Shown: positions 50,714 to 60,697, counted from the stretch's first letter. The stretch is 64,000 nt of DNA from Pontibacter silvestris (GCF_020907275.1 NZ_JAJJWI010000011.1:62001-126000); one strand, 5' to 3'. Notes: generated by a model not told the origin, from the sequence alone. Numbers and translations: made by a program.

Positions 50714-52750
50714 ATGAACAAGCGATTGATTTTCCTGCTGTCTGCGGCTTTAACCTGCGGCACGGCAACAGCGCAAAAACAACCCATGACCACAGACGAT
50801 GGTCTTAACATGGTTTCACTTGGTAATGCTATTATCTCTCCGGATGGGAAAACCGTTATATATGGCAAGTCTGACCTGAACTGGAGCAAGAACAAGCGCG
50901 AAACGACTTACCACCATGTTTCAGCAAGCGGAGGCGAAGCTTATCAATACCTAGGCGATGATGGAGGGTCTGCTCTCTCTTACTCTCCTGATGGTAAATA
51001 CATTGCCTTGAAGCGTAAAGCTGACGATCATCAACAGCTTTTCCTGATGCCTACGGCAGGTGGTGAGGCTGTACAGCTAACAAAGCACGACAATAGCATA
51101 GAAAAATATATTTGGAGCAAAGACAGCCAGAAACTGTATTTTATTTCTTCTGTCCCTCGCACCAAAGAAGAACAAAAGTTATACAAAGATGGCAACGATG
51201 CTGTATTTATAGACGAAGGCCCTAATGGACAGCAAGAAGATTCCTGGAACAACATCTGGGTGTTTGACATCAATACCAAAAAGGCAAAGAAGCTAACCAA
51301 GGGAGAGCAGATTATTAAAGATTTTGATGTGGCACCAGATGGTAAACGCCTCATCTTTACTTCCCGCACCGAAAACCGACGCAACCAGAGTAACCTGTCA
51401 GAGATATACCTGCTGCAATTAGCATCAGACACTACAACCACCCGCCTTACAGATAACAAAGCGCCTGAAAGTGATTTGGCATGGGCTCCGGATGGTAAAA
51501 CGTTTGCCTACTCAGCCGCAGATGACAATAACTGGGAACTAAGAAATGACAAAATATGGGTGATGGACCCTAATACACAGCAGTACCGCATGGTGTCCGG
51601 CAAGTTTGAAGGCAACATCGGCAATTACTATTGGGCACCGGATGCTAAGTCTATCCTGTTTACGGGTTTGCATGGCACTAACTCAAACCTCTACCGCTTA
51701 CATGTAGCCAAAGGCGATATCAAAAACTTAAGTAATCGCACCGGCACCTGGCGCGTGGTAGACATGACACCCGATAGAAGCAAGGCTGTTCTTAGCTATA
51801 GTGACTATAAAACACCAACGGATTTGTATGTATCTTCGGTAGATAAATTTAACCCGACTAAACTTACAAACCTTAATCCTCGCATTACAGACACACTGCA
51901 GCTGGCATCTGCAGAAGTAATACGCTGGAAGAGCAAAGACGGCTTAGAAGTAGAAGGCATTTTGTACCTGCCACCAAACTACCAGAAAGGCAAGCAGTAC
52001 CCGTTCCTGCTGCACATACATGGTGGTCCGGCTGGCGTGTTTACGAACAGCTTTAACCCTTCTTACCATGTTTGGGCGAACCTGGGGTATGTACAACTTG
52101 CCCCTAACGTGCGTGGTAGCAGTGGGTACACAGACGAGTTGCTGCGCGGCAATATGGGAGACATTGGTGGTGGCGATTATGAAGATCTGATGAGCGGTGT
52201 TGATAAACTCATTGCCGATGGCCTGGTGGATAAGAACAAGATGGCTGTGCGTGGATGGAGCTACGGCGGTATTCTGGGTGGCACTACCATCACCAAAACA
52301 AATCGCTTTAAAGCAGCCTCACTTGGCGCTATGGTATCTGATTGGACCTCTGAGTATGGCATCGGCTTTAACCACGATGTGCGTCTGTGGTATATTAAAG
52401 GCACTCCCTGGGAGAACCCGGAAGGCTACCGCCAGAAATCTGTACTGACCAATGCAAAGAATATTGAAACGCCAACTATTATTCTGCATGGCTCCAGCGA
52501 CGTAACCGACACGGAGGTACAAAGCATGATGTTGTTCACAGCCCTGAAAGATATGGGTAAAACAGTACGCTATATCCAGTTCCCTCGTGAGCCACATGGT
52601 TTCCGTGAGCCTCGTCACCAGCGTATCCGGGATATTGAGGAAATAAAATGGATACATAAATACACGCTAGGTATTGACTGGAAGGCTCCGGAACGTAAGG
52701 AGGATGTAAAGAAGAAGCCTGAAGAAACGGTTACTGCAAAAGCAGAGTAA
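50714..52750 (+). CDS. S9-family prolyl oligopeptidase-type peptidase
   Basis: This 678-residue exported enzyme has a signal peptide (1-21, ending TATAQ), an N-terminal propeller (about 40-390) with repeats such as YSPDGKYIAL and WAPDGKTFAYS, and a C-terminal alpha/beta-hydrolase domain with the triad Ser516 in GWSYGG, Asp596 in GSSDVTD and His628 in EPHGF. It probably trims peptides in the periplasm. A TATCTTTA -7-like box (50671-50678) lies 36 bases upstream. Confidence 0.93.
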   Translation: MNKRLIFLLSAALTCGTATAQKQPMTTDDGLNMVSLGNAIISPDGKTVIYGKSDLNWSKNKRETTYHHVSASGGEAYQYLGDDGGSALSYSPDGKYIALKRKADDHQQLFLMPTAGGEAVQLTKHDNSIEKYIWSKDSQKLYFISSVPRTKEEQKLYKDGNDAVFIDEGPNGQQEDSWNNIWVFDINTKKAKKLTKGEQIIKDFDVAPDGKRLIFTSRTENRRNQSNLSEIYLLQLASDTTTTRLTDNKAPESDLAWAPDGKTFAYSAADDNNWELRNDKIWVMDPNTQQYRMVSGKFEGNIGNYYWAPDAKSILFTGLHGTNSNLYRLHVAKGDIKNLSNRTGTWRVVDMTPDRSKAVLSYSDYKTPTDLYVSSVDKFNPTKLTNLNPRITDTLQLASAEVIRWKSKDGLEVEGILYLPPNYQKGKQYPFLLHIHGGPAGVFTNSFNPSYHVWANLGYVQLAPNVRGSSGYTDELLRGNMGDIGGGDYEDLMSGVDKLIADGLVDKNKMAVRGWSYGGILGGTTITKTNRFKAASLGAMVSDWTSEYGIGFNHDVRLWYIKGTPWENPEGYRQKSVLTNAKNIETPTIILHGSSDVTDTEVQSMMLFTALKDMGKTVRYIQFPREPHGFREPRHQRIRDIEEIKWIHKYTLGIDWKAPERKEDVKKKPEETVTAKAE

Positions 52751-52762
52751 GCCTATGAAAGA

Positions 52763-52798
52763 AAAAGAGGAAGCTGAATCAGTAGCTTCCTCTTTTTT
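52763..52798. terminator. Bidirectional terminator after the S9 peptidase gene
   Basis: A perfect 13-bp stem (52763-52775/52784-52796) with an 8-base loop, A-rich left and T-rich right flanks. It serves the S9 gene and probably the convergent DUF4142 gene. Confidence 0.88.
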
Positions 52799-52848
52799 AT
52801 AAATTGATTTAAGAACTGCTAATGTTTATTCTACAACTTTCAGCAACC

Positions 52849-53412
52849 TCACTCAGAGACTTGTACCTGTGTGCTATCGGTTTTTGCTATTTCTTGTAGC
52901 TGCTCCCGTAAATGTTCCTGCATACCGTAAACCCAGCGCCGTAGTGCAGGATCTTTAAAATCACGAAGTGCATCTTCATACCACGCCAGTTGTGACTCAT
53001 GCGAAGATACAAGGAAGCTTCTGTAGCGGCTGTTAAATTCAGTATCTTGTAAAGACCTGAATTCATACACAATTTCCTGATCGGCTCCTCCCAAACTGTC
53101 AGGCAGCTGAATATGAGGTTGCTTTCGCACTAACCTTTTAAGCTTCTGTAAAGCTTTATTATTAAAGTCCTCCTCTTCCTCTCCTATTTTCCTCAACGGC
53201 TTACTCTGTGCCTTTTCAGAAGCTATTTGCCCCAGCTGTGCCTGCAGCATATTGGTGCTGGCAGCATAATCCCAAAAAGCAAGATTAGCTGTACTTGCAG
53301 GCGGTTCTTCCCCTGAAGTGCTTTGCTTTTCTGAAGGACCACTACAAGCCACAGCCAGCATCAGTAAAAGAATAGCTCCAAAGGCAGAAGTTAATTGTTT
53401 ATGATACATCAT
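52849..53412 (-). CDS. DUF4142-like helical lipoprotein
   Basis: The 187-residue lipoprotein has lipobox AVAC (Cys23) and a four-helix body rich in Glu, Gln and Lys. FWDYAASTNMLQAQLGQIASEKAQ and the later HESQLAWYEDALRDFKDP follow the pattern of DUF4142, a ferritin-like fold family of unknown role. It is minus strand and lies downstream of the M28 peptidase gene. Confidence 0.75.
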   Translation of the reverse strand: MMYHKQLTSAFGAILLLMLAVACSGPSEKQSTSGEEPPASTANLAFWDYAASTNMLQAQLGQIASEKAQSKPLRKIGEEEEDFNNKALQKLKRLVRKQPHIQLPDSLGGADQEIVYEFRSLQDTEFNSRYRSFLVSSHESQLAWYEDALRDFKDPALRRWVYGMQEHLREQLQEIAKTDSTQVQVSE

Positions 53413-53526
53413 TACTTAATTTCAGTAGTTGTTAAGTATACTTAATACTACTACCGTTTATAATTTTGTTCTGTATCTAATACGATTCCTTAAAAAATGC
53501 AGTGGTCCCTTTACTGGCTCCACTTT

Positions 53527-55848
53527 TCAGAACCTGTATGTTTTCCGGACTACCGTCGTATTGCTATACCAGCCTGGCGCCGGGATAATGTTTTTGGGCC
53601 GAGGGTTATTCTGCAACAGTTCCAGGGGCAGCCCGATACTCTGGTCATAGACTATCAGGTTGAAACTACTCCCTTCTGATGTTTGCAGGTTTAGCGTTGC
53701 GGCTTTAGACTGAGGCAGGCCTAACAATCGGGTGTAATAAATATCTCCTTCCGGGGTTTGCAAAGGCTCCAGTGAAACAGGCATATTGTTTAACGCTACT
53801 GCCGATATAATACTACCTTGCTCCGGCTTTAAAATAAGCTCCAGGTGCTGTGCCTGACGTGGGGATGACAGCTGTATTTTTATAAACCGTCTACCTCCCG
53901 CTACTGAGTCCTGCAGTACTTCTGCTTCCGGCGCTTTTAGCTCCAGCAATCGGGCGGGTGCCTGTAAATAAGAGAGCGAGGCATGTGGATAAATACTGGT
54001 TAAGGGTCCTTCTAAAGCATCAGCTCCTAAGTACTGCATTGACCAAGTATCCGGGGTTTTATCTAAGGAAGCCCAGAAGGCATCTCTGGTATCTGCATTA
54101 AAGAAATAGCTCAACTGGGTTTTAGCTGGCTGTGCTGCACTTGGCTTTTCTTTATCAACAGAAATAAATACTACTACTACTCCTGCCCCTAACAGCACCA
54201 GCGACAGCACAGGAACTTTTAGTAACCTGAAACCACTATCTATCAACAATAGCAACGGTAGCAGAATACCAGCCAGCAAACCTAACAACAGCACCATAGC
54301 AACAGGTAATGCCAGGTCGAATATAACGAAGAGCAGGTATACGATAGGGCCCATCATAAATAAGCCTGGAACTGCAGCTACTAATAATACTATACCATAC
54401 CCCCAGTTACCCGGTTTTTCATACAGCCTGAACTTTAACACCAGCAACAGCCCTACCATACTAAACAGTAATGGGAATAGTAAAATGTAGGCAGCATTCA
54501 TTACGGTAAACAAAACTACCCCTAACAGTACCAACCAAACCAGGTGAGCCCCCATAGCCAATGAGAAAACCTTCATCCAGCGAGTGACAAGCCAACTAAG
54601 GAACAGGTATGCTCCCAATGCCAGCAGCAGGTAAGCTGCAAAAAAACTATCTGTATTATATGTACCCCCAGCTGTATAATAGGGCATTGTCTCCAACACC
54701 AACGGATTTATAAACCAGCAAAGAGCGCCTATTACCGCCAGCATTAACAGATACAGCAATCCTCCTAACAGTACCTGGCCTATTTTGAATACTTTTCGTT
54801 TTGTGCCTAATTTCCAGGTAACTACAAAAAGCAGTGTCAGGATACCCACCCAAAGCAGATTGTTTCCCACAGGATACTGTACCAGCCATTTACCAACTGG
54901 GTTAAAGAACACGCGATCACGTGACTTCGCGTTTTCCAGCGATAGGTTTCCAAAATGCCTCGCCAGCGCCAACGTGTTGCGGCCGTGGTGCTGCAGACTG
55001 TTCTGATCAAGGTTATCGGGCGTGTCTGTCATGCTGTGGTAGTTCACAAAGCCATTTACTAAGGCACTGTTTACGCCCACTATGCCTGCCTCACGTGTAA
55101 TACTAAAGTCGGTGTCGTTGGGCATGCGCTTGTACACTTCATACATAACAGATCCCGCAATAGGGTATGGTGCTGCTTTAGCAAACTCCTGCATCAGCCA
55201 TCCATTTTCAGGGCTTACCTCAAAAGTAAAGCTAGGACCACGGTTCCCGCGTCCCTCCAGGTTTATAACCAGTCCAACATCTTTCAGCCAGGGGTGCTGC
55301 ATAAAGGCACGGGCACCGTTCAGACCATATTCCTCTCCGTCTGTCAACAAAAAAATCACATCATTCTGTAAAGGATCGCTTTGTTGCAAGACTCGCGCTG
55401 TTTCCAGTAAAGCTGCCACCCCGGCTGCATCGTCGCCGGCACCAGGTGTGCTCGGCTGAGAATCGTAATGCGCCATGAGCAGCAGTGCTTTTCCACTACC
55501 AGTACCTTTAAGCCTGCCAATTACGTTCTGCACATAAGCAGCAAAAGCGGCTTTGCCTGCCTGCCTTACCACAGTAGCCTCCTGCACCTGTGGGCTTAAC
55601 CTTAACTGCTCCATTTGGCTTACCAGGTAATCTCGTACACGGTCGTGTGCAGGTGTGCCCATAGCATGCGGCTCTGCTGCTATCTGCCGTACATAGTCCA
55701 TAGCTCGACCTGATGAAAATTCCTGTGCAGGCGCATCTGCTGGTAATGCCTGCGGGGGCTGTAGCAAATAAACGCTTAGCAGCGATATAGCTGTGACAGC
55801 AAATAACAGAAAGACAGAAAGTAAGATGTTGCGGAGGCGCATAGACAT
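53527..55848 (-). CDS. membrane-bound M28-family aminopeptidase-like protein
   Basis: The 773-residue protein has an N-terminal membrane helix (about 6-30), an M28 zinc peptidase domain (about 45-300), and eight or so membrane helices (about 330-570) followed by a C-terminal soluble domain. Zinc ligands are visible: MAHYDSQ, GAGDDAAG, DGEEYG, NDTDFS and NYHSMTDT. The layout resembles ER metallopeptidase 1 (FXNA/Pff1 type). The active domain faces the periplasm by topology. Confidence 0.9.
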   Translation of the reverse strand: MSMRLRNILLSVFLLFAVTAISLLSVYLLQPPQALPADAPAQEFSSGRAMDYVRQIAAEPHAMGTPAHDRVRDYLVSQMEQLRLSPQVQEATVVRQAGKAAFAAYVQNVIGRLKGTGSGKALLLMAHYDSQPSTPGAGDDAAGVAALLETARVLQQSDPLQNDVIFLLTDGEEYGLNGARAFMQHPWLKDVGLVINLEGRGNRGPSFTFEVSPENGWLMQEFAKAAPYPIAGSVMYEVYKRMPNDTDFSITREAGIVGVNSALVNGFVNYHSMTDTPDNLDQNSLQHHGRNTLALARHFGNLSLENAKSRDRVFFNPVGKWLVQYPVGNNLLWVGILTLLFVVTWKLGTKRKVFKIGQVLLGGLLYLLMLAVIGALCWFINPLVLETMPYYTAGGTYNTDSFFAAYLLLALGAYLFLSWLVTRWMKVFSLAMGAHLVWLVLLGVVLFTVMNAAYILLFPLLFSMVGLLLVLKFRLYEKPGNWGYGIVLLVAAVPGLFMMGPIVYLLFVIFDLALPVAMVLLLGLLAGILLPLLLLIDSGFRLLKVPVLSLVLLGAGVVVVFISVDKEKPSAAQPAKTQLSYFFNADTRDAFWASLDKTPDTWSMQYLGADALEGPLTSIYPHASLSYLQAPARLLELKAPEAEVLQDSVAGGRRFIKIQLSSPRQAQHLELILKPEQGSIISAVALNNMPVSLEPLQTPEGDIYYTRLLGLPQSKAATLNLQTSEGSSFNLIVYDQSIGLPLELLQNNPRPKNIIPAPGWYSNTTVVRKTYRF

Positions 55849-55925
55849 GTAAAGAGGAGCAAGTTTGTTTTAGTATCTCTAAGATATAGCTTTTTACTAT
55901 ATCTTGGTTACTTATGACCGGCTAT

Positions 55926-55957
55926 AAAAAAAGCGGCTTCGTTGAACGGAGCCGCTT
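55926..55957 (-). terminator. Terminator of terC
   Basis: An 11-bp stem with one G-T wobble (55931-55941/55947-55957). On the minus strand it is followed by seven T (55932-55926). Confidence 0.8.
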
Positions 55958-55990
55958 CTGTGGTTTTTATTTTATATTCCAAGTTCGTTC

Positions 55991-56767
55991 TTATGCCATT
56001 GGGTTACCTTCTTCACGCACTTCGCTTTGGCGCAGCTTAACAGGGTCTCCCTTTTTACGCAACCGCATGTTCAGTATTTCAACCAATAATGAGAAGAACA
56101 TGGCAAAGTAAATATACCCTTTTGGAACATGCATATGCAGGGCCTCAATTACCAACATAAAGCCGATCAGGATCAGGAACGACAGGGCCAGCATTTTAAC
56201 TGTAGGATGCTTGTTCACAAAGTCGCTTACATATTTAGAGAATGCCAGCATAATACCCATTGCCAGAATAACAGCCACAATCATAATCTCGACATGCTGT
56301 GCCAACCCTACGGCTGTCAGAATAGAATCGAATGAGAAGACAATATCTACCAAACTAATCTGAATGATTACCTGCGTTAGAGAACTATACACCTTTCCCC
56401 CTTCTGATTCTTCTTCTCCTTCAAGCTTATTATGGATTTCTGTTGTACTCTTGGCAATCAGGAACAGACCACCAGCAAACAGAATAATGTCTCGCCAGGA
56501 TACATCAAACATGTTCTCAGTAAGAGGCAGGTTTATAGTGACAAGTGCCGTATTGGCCCCCACAATCCAGGAGATAAAGAGTAGTAGAATTACCCTGAAC
56601 ACCAATGCCAGCATTAATCCTATAGTACGTCCTTTGCCCTGCTGGTCTACAGGCAGGCGGCCTACTATAATTGAGATAAACACAATGTTATCTATACCAA
56701 GCACCACCTCCATAAAGGTTAGTGTCAGCAAGCTTATCCAGGTATCAGGATTAGCAAAAATCTCCAT
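55991..56767 (-). CDS. TerC-family integral membrane protein
   Basis: I start at the ATG of MEIFANPDTWISLL (258 residues); a longer frame from 56881 is rejected because a -7 box (56799-56806) lies inside it. There are seven membrane helices, with the family motifs GIDNIVFISI and FSFDSILTAVGL, each placing acidic residues in the membrane. TerC-like proteins transport metal ions such as Mn2+ or act in tellurite resistance; the substrate here is unknown. Confidence 0.92.
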   Translation of the reverse strand: MEIFANPDTWISLLTLTFMEVVLGIDNIVFISIIVGRLPVDQQGKGRTIGLMLALVFRVILLLFISWIVGANTALVTINLPLTENMFDVSWRDIILFAGGLFLIAKSTTEIHNKLEGEEESEGGKVYSSLTQVIIQISLVDIVFSFDSILTAVGLAQHVEIMIVAVILAMGIMLAFSKYVSDFVNKHPTVKMLALSFLILIGFMLVIEALHMHVPKGYIYFAMFFSLLVEILNMRLRKKGDPVKLRQSEVREEGNPMA

Positions 56768-56798
56768 AGTTTTACAAATTAGTTTTGGCTGTAACAGG

Positions 56799-56806
56799 CA
56801 AATGTA
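56799..56806 (-). promoter_or_regulatory. -7 promoter element of terC
   Basis: The minus strand reads TACATTTG, an exact TAnnTTTG match 31 bases before the terC ATG. It lies between yajQ and terC, so terC has its own promoter. Confidence 0.6.
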
Positions 56807-56888
56807 AGTAGTTCGATAATTGATTGCTACTTGTCTATCCTGAAAACTTTCACACGCTTTAGCTATTACATTACCACTCAACAGCAGG

Positions 56889-57386
56889 CTACGACTTCAT
56901 ATTCATAAACTGCAAAGGCATACCTATTTCTTCGCTGTTGCCTCGCATAAGAGCAATTACCTCCTGCAGATCATCAATCTTCTTGCCTGTTACGCGAATT
57001 TGCTCATCCATGATGGCAGCAGACACTTTTAATTTGCTGTCTTTGATGATTTTCATAATTCTTTTTGAGGTTTCTTTATCAATACCGGCCTTTACTTTGA
57101 TGTCTTTCTTCACCATTGCACCCGACTGATAATGATCTTTGGAGAAATCAAGTGCGGTGGCATCCAAGCCCTGCTTAACCATTTTACCAATCAACACATC
57201 CTCTGTGTGTTGCAGGCGCATTTCATTCTCCATAGTAATATGCACCTCGCTTGCCTTCTTGTCGTATTCCAGGGAGCCTTTGGTGTCGCGGAAGTCATAC
57301 CGATTCATAATCTCCTTACGGGCTGTGTTCACAGCATTGTCCATTGTTTGCGGATCAACCTTGCTTACGATGTCAAAAGATGCCAT
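56889..57386 (-). CDS. yajQ: YajQ-family nucleotide-binding protein
   Basis: This 165-residue protein has two ferredoxin-like repeats, with MASFDIVSKVDPQTMDNAV at the start and IRVTGKKIDDLQEVIALMRG near the end. YajQ proteins bind nucleotides, and some bind cyclic di-GMP and act as regulators. The signalling role is not shown here. An exact -7 box lies 53 bases upstream. Confidence 0.95.
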   Translation of the reverse strand: MASFDIVSKVDPQTMDNAVNTARKEIMNRYDFRDTKGSLEYDKKASEVHITMENEMRLQHTEDVLIGKMVKQGLDATALDFSKDHYQSGAMVKKDIKVKAGIDKETSKRIMKIIKDSKLKVSAAIMDEQIRVTGKKIDDLQEVIALMRGNSEEIGMPLQFMNMKS

Positions 57387-57438
57387 ATTGTTCTTCTGTG
57401 ATTACTTTATAAAATTGATTTACACGATTTAGAGCCGA

Positions 57439-57446
57439 CAAAGTTA
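57439..57446 (-). promoter_or_regulatory. -7 promoter element of yajQ
   Basis: The minus strand reads TAACTTTG, an exact TAnnTTTG match, 53 bases before the yajQ ATG. A -33 element is not clear. Confidence 0.6.
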
Positions 57447-57606
57447 TTTTATTTGGCGGTAAGATTCAGACCAGAAGACATGATTCTTTGTTTGCATGCT
57501 TTCCCGATGCAGCTTTTCAAAACAGGCAGGCAGGGCTAAGCGAAGGTTTATCAGAGAAAAGTCTATGCTTTACAATCTTGCACCAAATATCCTTTAAAAC
57601 AGAAAG

Positions 57607-58038
57607 ATGAAAATAATAGAACCTGCCACTCCCGACCAGTTTAAACAATATTACCACCTGCGCTACCTGACGCTTCGCCAGCCCTGGAACCAGCCTGAAG
57701 GCAGCGAGCGTGTGGAAGATGATGATAAAGCCATACATGCCATGCTGCTGGATGACAACAAGGAGCCAATAGGTGTGTGCCGCCTGCACCTGAACACTCC
57801 GCAGGAGGGCCAGTTGCGCTTTATGGGCATACGTGCAGACCGCCAGGGCAAAGGCATAGGCAACATGCTTATAGCTTACCTAGAAGATAGAGCCAGGGAT
57901 TTAGGAGTTGACACCATGATGCTCCATGCACGCGATTATGCTGTAAACTTTTACCGCCGCAATGGGTATGAAATAGTAGAAGAATCGTATTTACTGTTTG
58001 GTAGCATTCAACATTACAAAATGGCCAAGCAGTTGTAA
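57607..58038 (+). CDS. GNAT-family N-acetyltransferase
   Basis: This 143-residue enzyme has the acetyl-CoA P-loop RADRQGKGIGNML (about 77-89; R/Q-x-x-G-x-G) and the later VNFYRRNGYEIVEE motif. The substrate is unknown; related proteins acetylate small amines or protein N termini. It lies 18 bases upstream of the lipocalin gene, on the same strand. Confidence 0.92.
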   Translation: MKIIEPATPDQFKQYYHLRYLTLRQPWNQPEGSERVEDDDKAIHAMLLDDNKEPIGVCRLHLNTPQEGQLRFMGIRADRQGKGIGNMLIAYLEDRARDLGVDTMMLHARDYAVNFYRRNGYEIVEESYLLFGSIQHYKMAKQL

Positions 58039-58056
58039 CATATTCCGCCTGATCTA

Positions 58057-58605
58057 ATGAACAGAAAAACTAAACTACTTTTAGGCGCCGGCAGCTTAAT
58101 GCTTGGTGCTTTTGTTATAAACAGTTGCAGCAACAGCCATCCTCCATTAGAAACTGTCCCTCATGTGGACCTGGATCGTTATATGGGCATATGGTATGAG
58201 ATTGCCGCCTTACCGCAACGCTATGAGAAAGGCTGCCACTGTGTTATCGCTGAGTATAAGCTGAACCCGGAAGGGTATGTAAATGTTATAAACTCCTGCC
58301 GTAAAGGTGGCCCTAATAAGAAGTTAGATCAGGCAGAAGGTAAAGCTTTTCTGGTAGAAGGAAGTAATAACAGCAAACTGAAGGTGCAGTTCTTCTGGCC
58401 CTTTAAAGGTGACTATTGGATTTTAGAGTTAGCCCCTGATTATAGTTATGCCATGGTTGGTTCCCCAGATCGGGAAAGCCTTTGGTTCCTGTCACGGTCT
58501 CCGGCTATAAGTGAAGAACTTTATAACCGTTTGGTAAAGCAGGCCAAAAGCAAAGGTTTTCCAGTAGAAAAGCTAAGGATGACAGACCAGAGCTGTTTTA
58601 AGTAG
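58057..58605 (+). CDS. blc: lipocalin-family lipoprotein (Blc-like)
   Basis: The 182-residue protein has lipobox INSC (Cys24), the lipocalin GxW motif YMGIWYEIAALP with RYEKGCHCV following, and the C-terminal YAMVGSPDRESLWFLSR strand pair typical of bacterial lipocalins. Blc binds lysophospholipids and fatty acids at the outer membrane. It starts 18 bases after the GNAT gene and probably shares its transcript. Confidence 0.92.
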   Translation: MNRKTKLLLGAGSLMLGAFVINSCSNSHPPLETVPHVDLDRYMGIWYEIAALPQRYEKGCHCVIAEYKLNPEGYVNVINSCRKGGPNKKLDQAEGKAFLVEGSNNSKLKVQFFWPFKGDYWILELAPDYSYAMVGSPDRESLWFLSRSPAISEELYNRLVKQAKSKGFPVEKLRMTDQSCFK

Positions 58606-58725
58606 CATGGGGTTTTAACGCTGGTGCAGGTACAGAGAAATATGTTTTTAAAATATTAAGTATTTATGATTGTAAATATTATTATTACATTGTTACAACA
58701 TGGAACCTACTCACATTTACACAAC

Positions 58726-59370
58726 ATGAAAACACTGTTGCCCTTATTTCTCACTTTCCTGTTGCTTTCAGGCTGTGCTACCTCCTCAACCTATAGCGCT
58801 AAGGTTCAGAAACCAGAGAAACATTATGTTGGCATCTTTACTCTCGTAGCAGACATTGATGCTGATTTCAGCAGACTGGACTCTGCCACTTATGAAGATT
58901 ATATCAGAGGTAAGTTTAATAATCTAGAACAGTCGAGATTCCGAAACCAATTAGAGAAAACATTAAAGAACAGCCTTGAGAAAGCTCAGACTCGTATTGT
59001 AAACACTTCTGACATTTTTAATCTGAATACTGATGTAAGCTATCCAGAATTTCTGAGTCAGATAAAGATGACGGGCGTAGACGGAATTTTATTTGTAAAC
59101 CTCCGTAACTACTGGCATGATGCAACTCTTGTAAGCTCCTATGGAAAAACAGTAATTGATGACACCGAACCTAATGCGCTGTTTCATTCTTATCTGATAG
59201 ACACACAAACATTACAGCCGGTCTGGTATGCAAAGTCAGTGGTAAATGGCATTTATGCTGGTTATAACACATTAAATAACACACTAGCCCGCCAACTGAC
59301 CAGAAAACTGCGGAAAGATAAATATATTATAGGAGCCCCATTAGGCTATATAGCTAAGCAAGAACCATAA
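58726..59370 (+). CDS. hypothetical lipoprotein
   Basis: I start at the ATG of MKTLLPLFLTF (214 residues), which gives a proper lipoprotein signal (lipobox LLSGC); the 20-residue extension from 58666 is not signal-like. The mature part has a VDGILFVNLRNYWHDATLV segment and a QTLQPVWYAKSVVNG strand, an alpha/beta pattern resembling GNA1162/DUF799-type lipoproteins, but I cannot assign the family. It is probably anchored to the outer membrane. Confidence 0.75.
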   Translation: MKTLLPLFLTFLLLSGCATSSTYSAKVQKPEKHYVGIFTLVADIDADFSRLDSATYEDYIRGKFNNLEQSRFRNQLEKTLKNSLEKAQTRIVNTSDIFNLNTDVSYPEFLSQIKMTGVDGILFVNLRNYWHDATLVSSYGKTVIDDTEPNALFHSYLIDTQTLQPVWYAKSVVNGIYAGYNTLNNTLARQLTRKLRKDKYIIGAPLGYIAKQEP

Positions 59371-59421
59371 CATTCTCTGCAAGAGCCGTATTTACTTAAT
59401 AAACCTGTTAAAGAAGTAAGT

Positions 59422-60038
59422 ATGAGCCAGTACCAGTACAAGATATACTTCCCAGCCTCTTATGAGGATCAGCCCGAAAAGAAGTGGCCTTTAATATTGT
59501 TCCTGCATGGTGCAGGAGAGCGTGGCAATAACCTGGAGCTACTAAAGCGTCAGGGCTTGCCGCAGTACCTGCAAGATAAGAAGGAGTTTCCGTTTGTAGT
59601 TGCTTACCCGCAATGCCCGGCCCGCTCCTACTGGCAGGTACCTGCTTTAAATGAATGGCTGCAGGAGATATTAACCAAAGTACGTGCCGATGAATCCAGA
59701 ATATACCTGACAGGCATTAGTATGGGGGGTACGGCACCTGGCATTGGGCAGCAGCTAACCCGGAAAAATTTGCTGCCATACTCCCAATATGCGGTGGCGG
59801 AGAACCATCAGACGGCCTAAAACTGGTGCGTATGCCGATCTGGGCTTTTCATGGAGCCAAAGACGACATAGTGCCTGTAGAAGAAACGCTGGATATGGCA
59901 GAGGCTCTAAAAGCACTTGGAGGCAACGTTGAAGTTACCATTTACCCTGATTTAAAACATGACTCCTGGACAAAGACATATAACAACATAAAGATTTATG
60001 ACTGGTTTATGGAACACCAAAAGGAGACATCCTCTTGA
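59422..60038 (+). pseudogene. alpha/beta hydrolase (carboxylesterase/peptidase type) with frameshift
   Basis: Two reading frames together form one 205-residue hydrolase. The first part (to 59729) has LFLHGAGERGNN and the nucleophile motif TGISMGG (Ser100). The second, from the other frame, continues YGTW, then FAAILPICGGGEPSDG, and ends with the Asp and His of the triad in HGAKDDIVP and DLKHDSW. The break is in a G run of six (59724-59729); seven would restore the frame. Without correction the protein stops at 59820, before the Asp and His, so it would be inactive. It could be a true pseudogene or a sequencing error. Confidence 0.85.
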
Positions 60039-60077
60039 TTGACTTTTTAGCTAAGAGTTGTTTAAACAGTTTCAGCC

Positions 60078-60697
60078 CTAATATGCTCGCCACATATCTG
60101 TTGTATCCAGCTCTGCTTCATTGTCGAAAAGCGACTCATGCAACCTGCCGGCATTTCTGTTGTTAAACTTAGCAATGTCTATCACCAAAGAGGCAACACC
60201 CAAAGCCAATACGAAAAGGTATGGCACAAGCAAGTTACGAGACAGAAAGCTATGGTGTGGCGGGGCCAACTCCCGGCGCTTGTACAGAAACCTAATTATA
60301 AAAAAGCTATCAGTAGAAAAAGAGGCAGCGCGATAAAATATATTATCTCCCAGCCAAACCAATTCTGAAAACGAAACAACAGCGCTAAGTATCCCAGCAC
60401 AAGCGCCACGCTACTTAGAGCTCCTAGCAGCGCCAGCCGCACCTTGGCTATCACGTAGAAAAAAGAAAGACCAATCTGTATCAAAAAGAATAAAGATAGA
60501 ACAGCCACCGCAAAAACAAACACAAAGCTTCCACCCGTTACAGCCAGGTACTTCATTACCAAGCCAACCAGCACCATCAGCATACCCACATATAACACCA
60601 ATGTAAAAGAATGTATAAAAGAAGCAATACGTGCATTTGCACCAGCGCCTAATGAGCGCTCTCCTTCAGGTTTGTGTGGAGATAGGTTATAGGTCAT
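60078..60697 (-). pseudogene. five-helix membrane protein with frameshift
   Basis: The 5' part (60697 to about 60300) encodes MTYNLSPHKPEGE, then four hydrophobic helices, and then stops at 60296. The second frame (about 60300 to 60078) carries on with IIRFLYKRRELAPP, a fifth helix and a tail ending TDMWRAY. Adding one base to the A6 run at 60300-60305 joins them into a 206-residue protein. The gene begins within the SDR stop codon (ATGA overlap), so it is co-translated. I know no named family. Confidence 0.7.

Noticed and set aside
56768-56881. 38-residue N-terminal extension of TerC
   Set aside because: It contains the exact -7 promoter element of terC, and the family begins at the internal Met.
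59422-60038. Programmed frameshift in the hydrolase gene
   Set aside because: A G6 run alone, without a slippery heptamer or downstream structure I can see, does not support recoding; deletion or sequencing error is simpler.
60078-60362. Independent 94-residue minus-strand protein
   Set aside because: Its first 20 residues are the out-of-frame version of the preceding gene; the rest continues that gene after a one-base shift.
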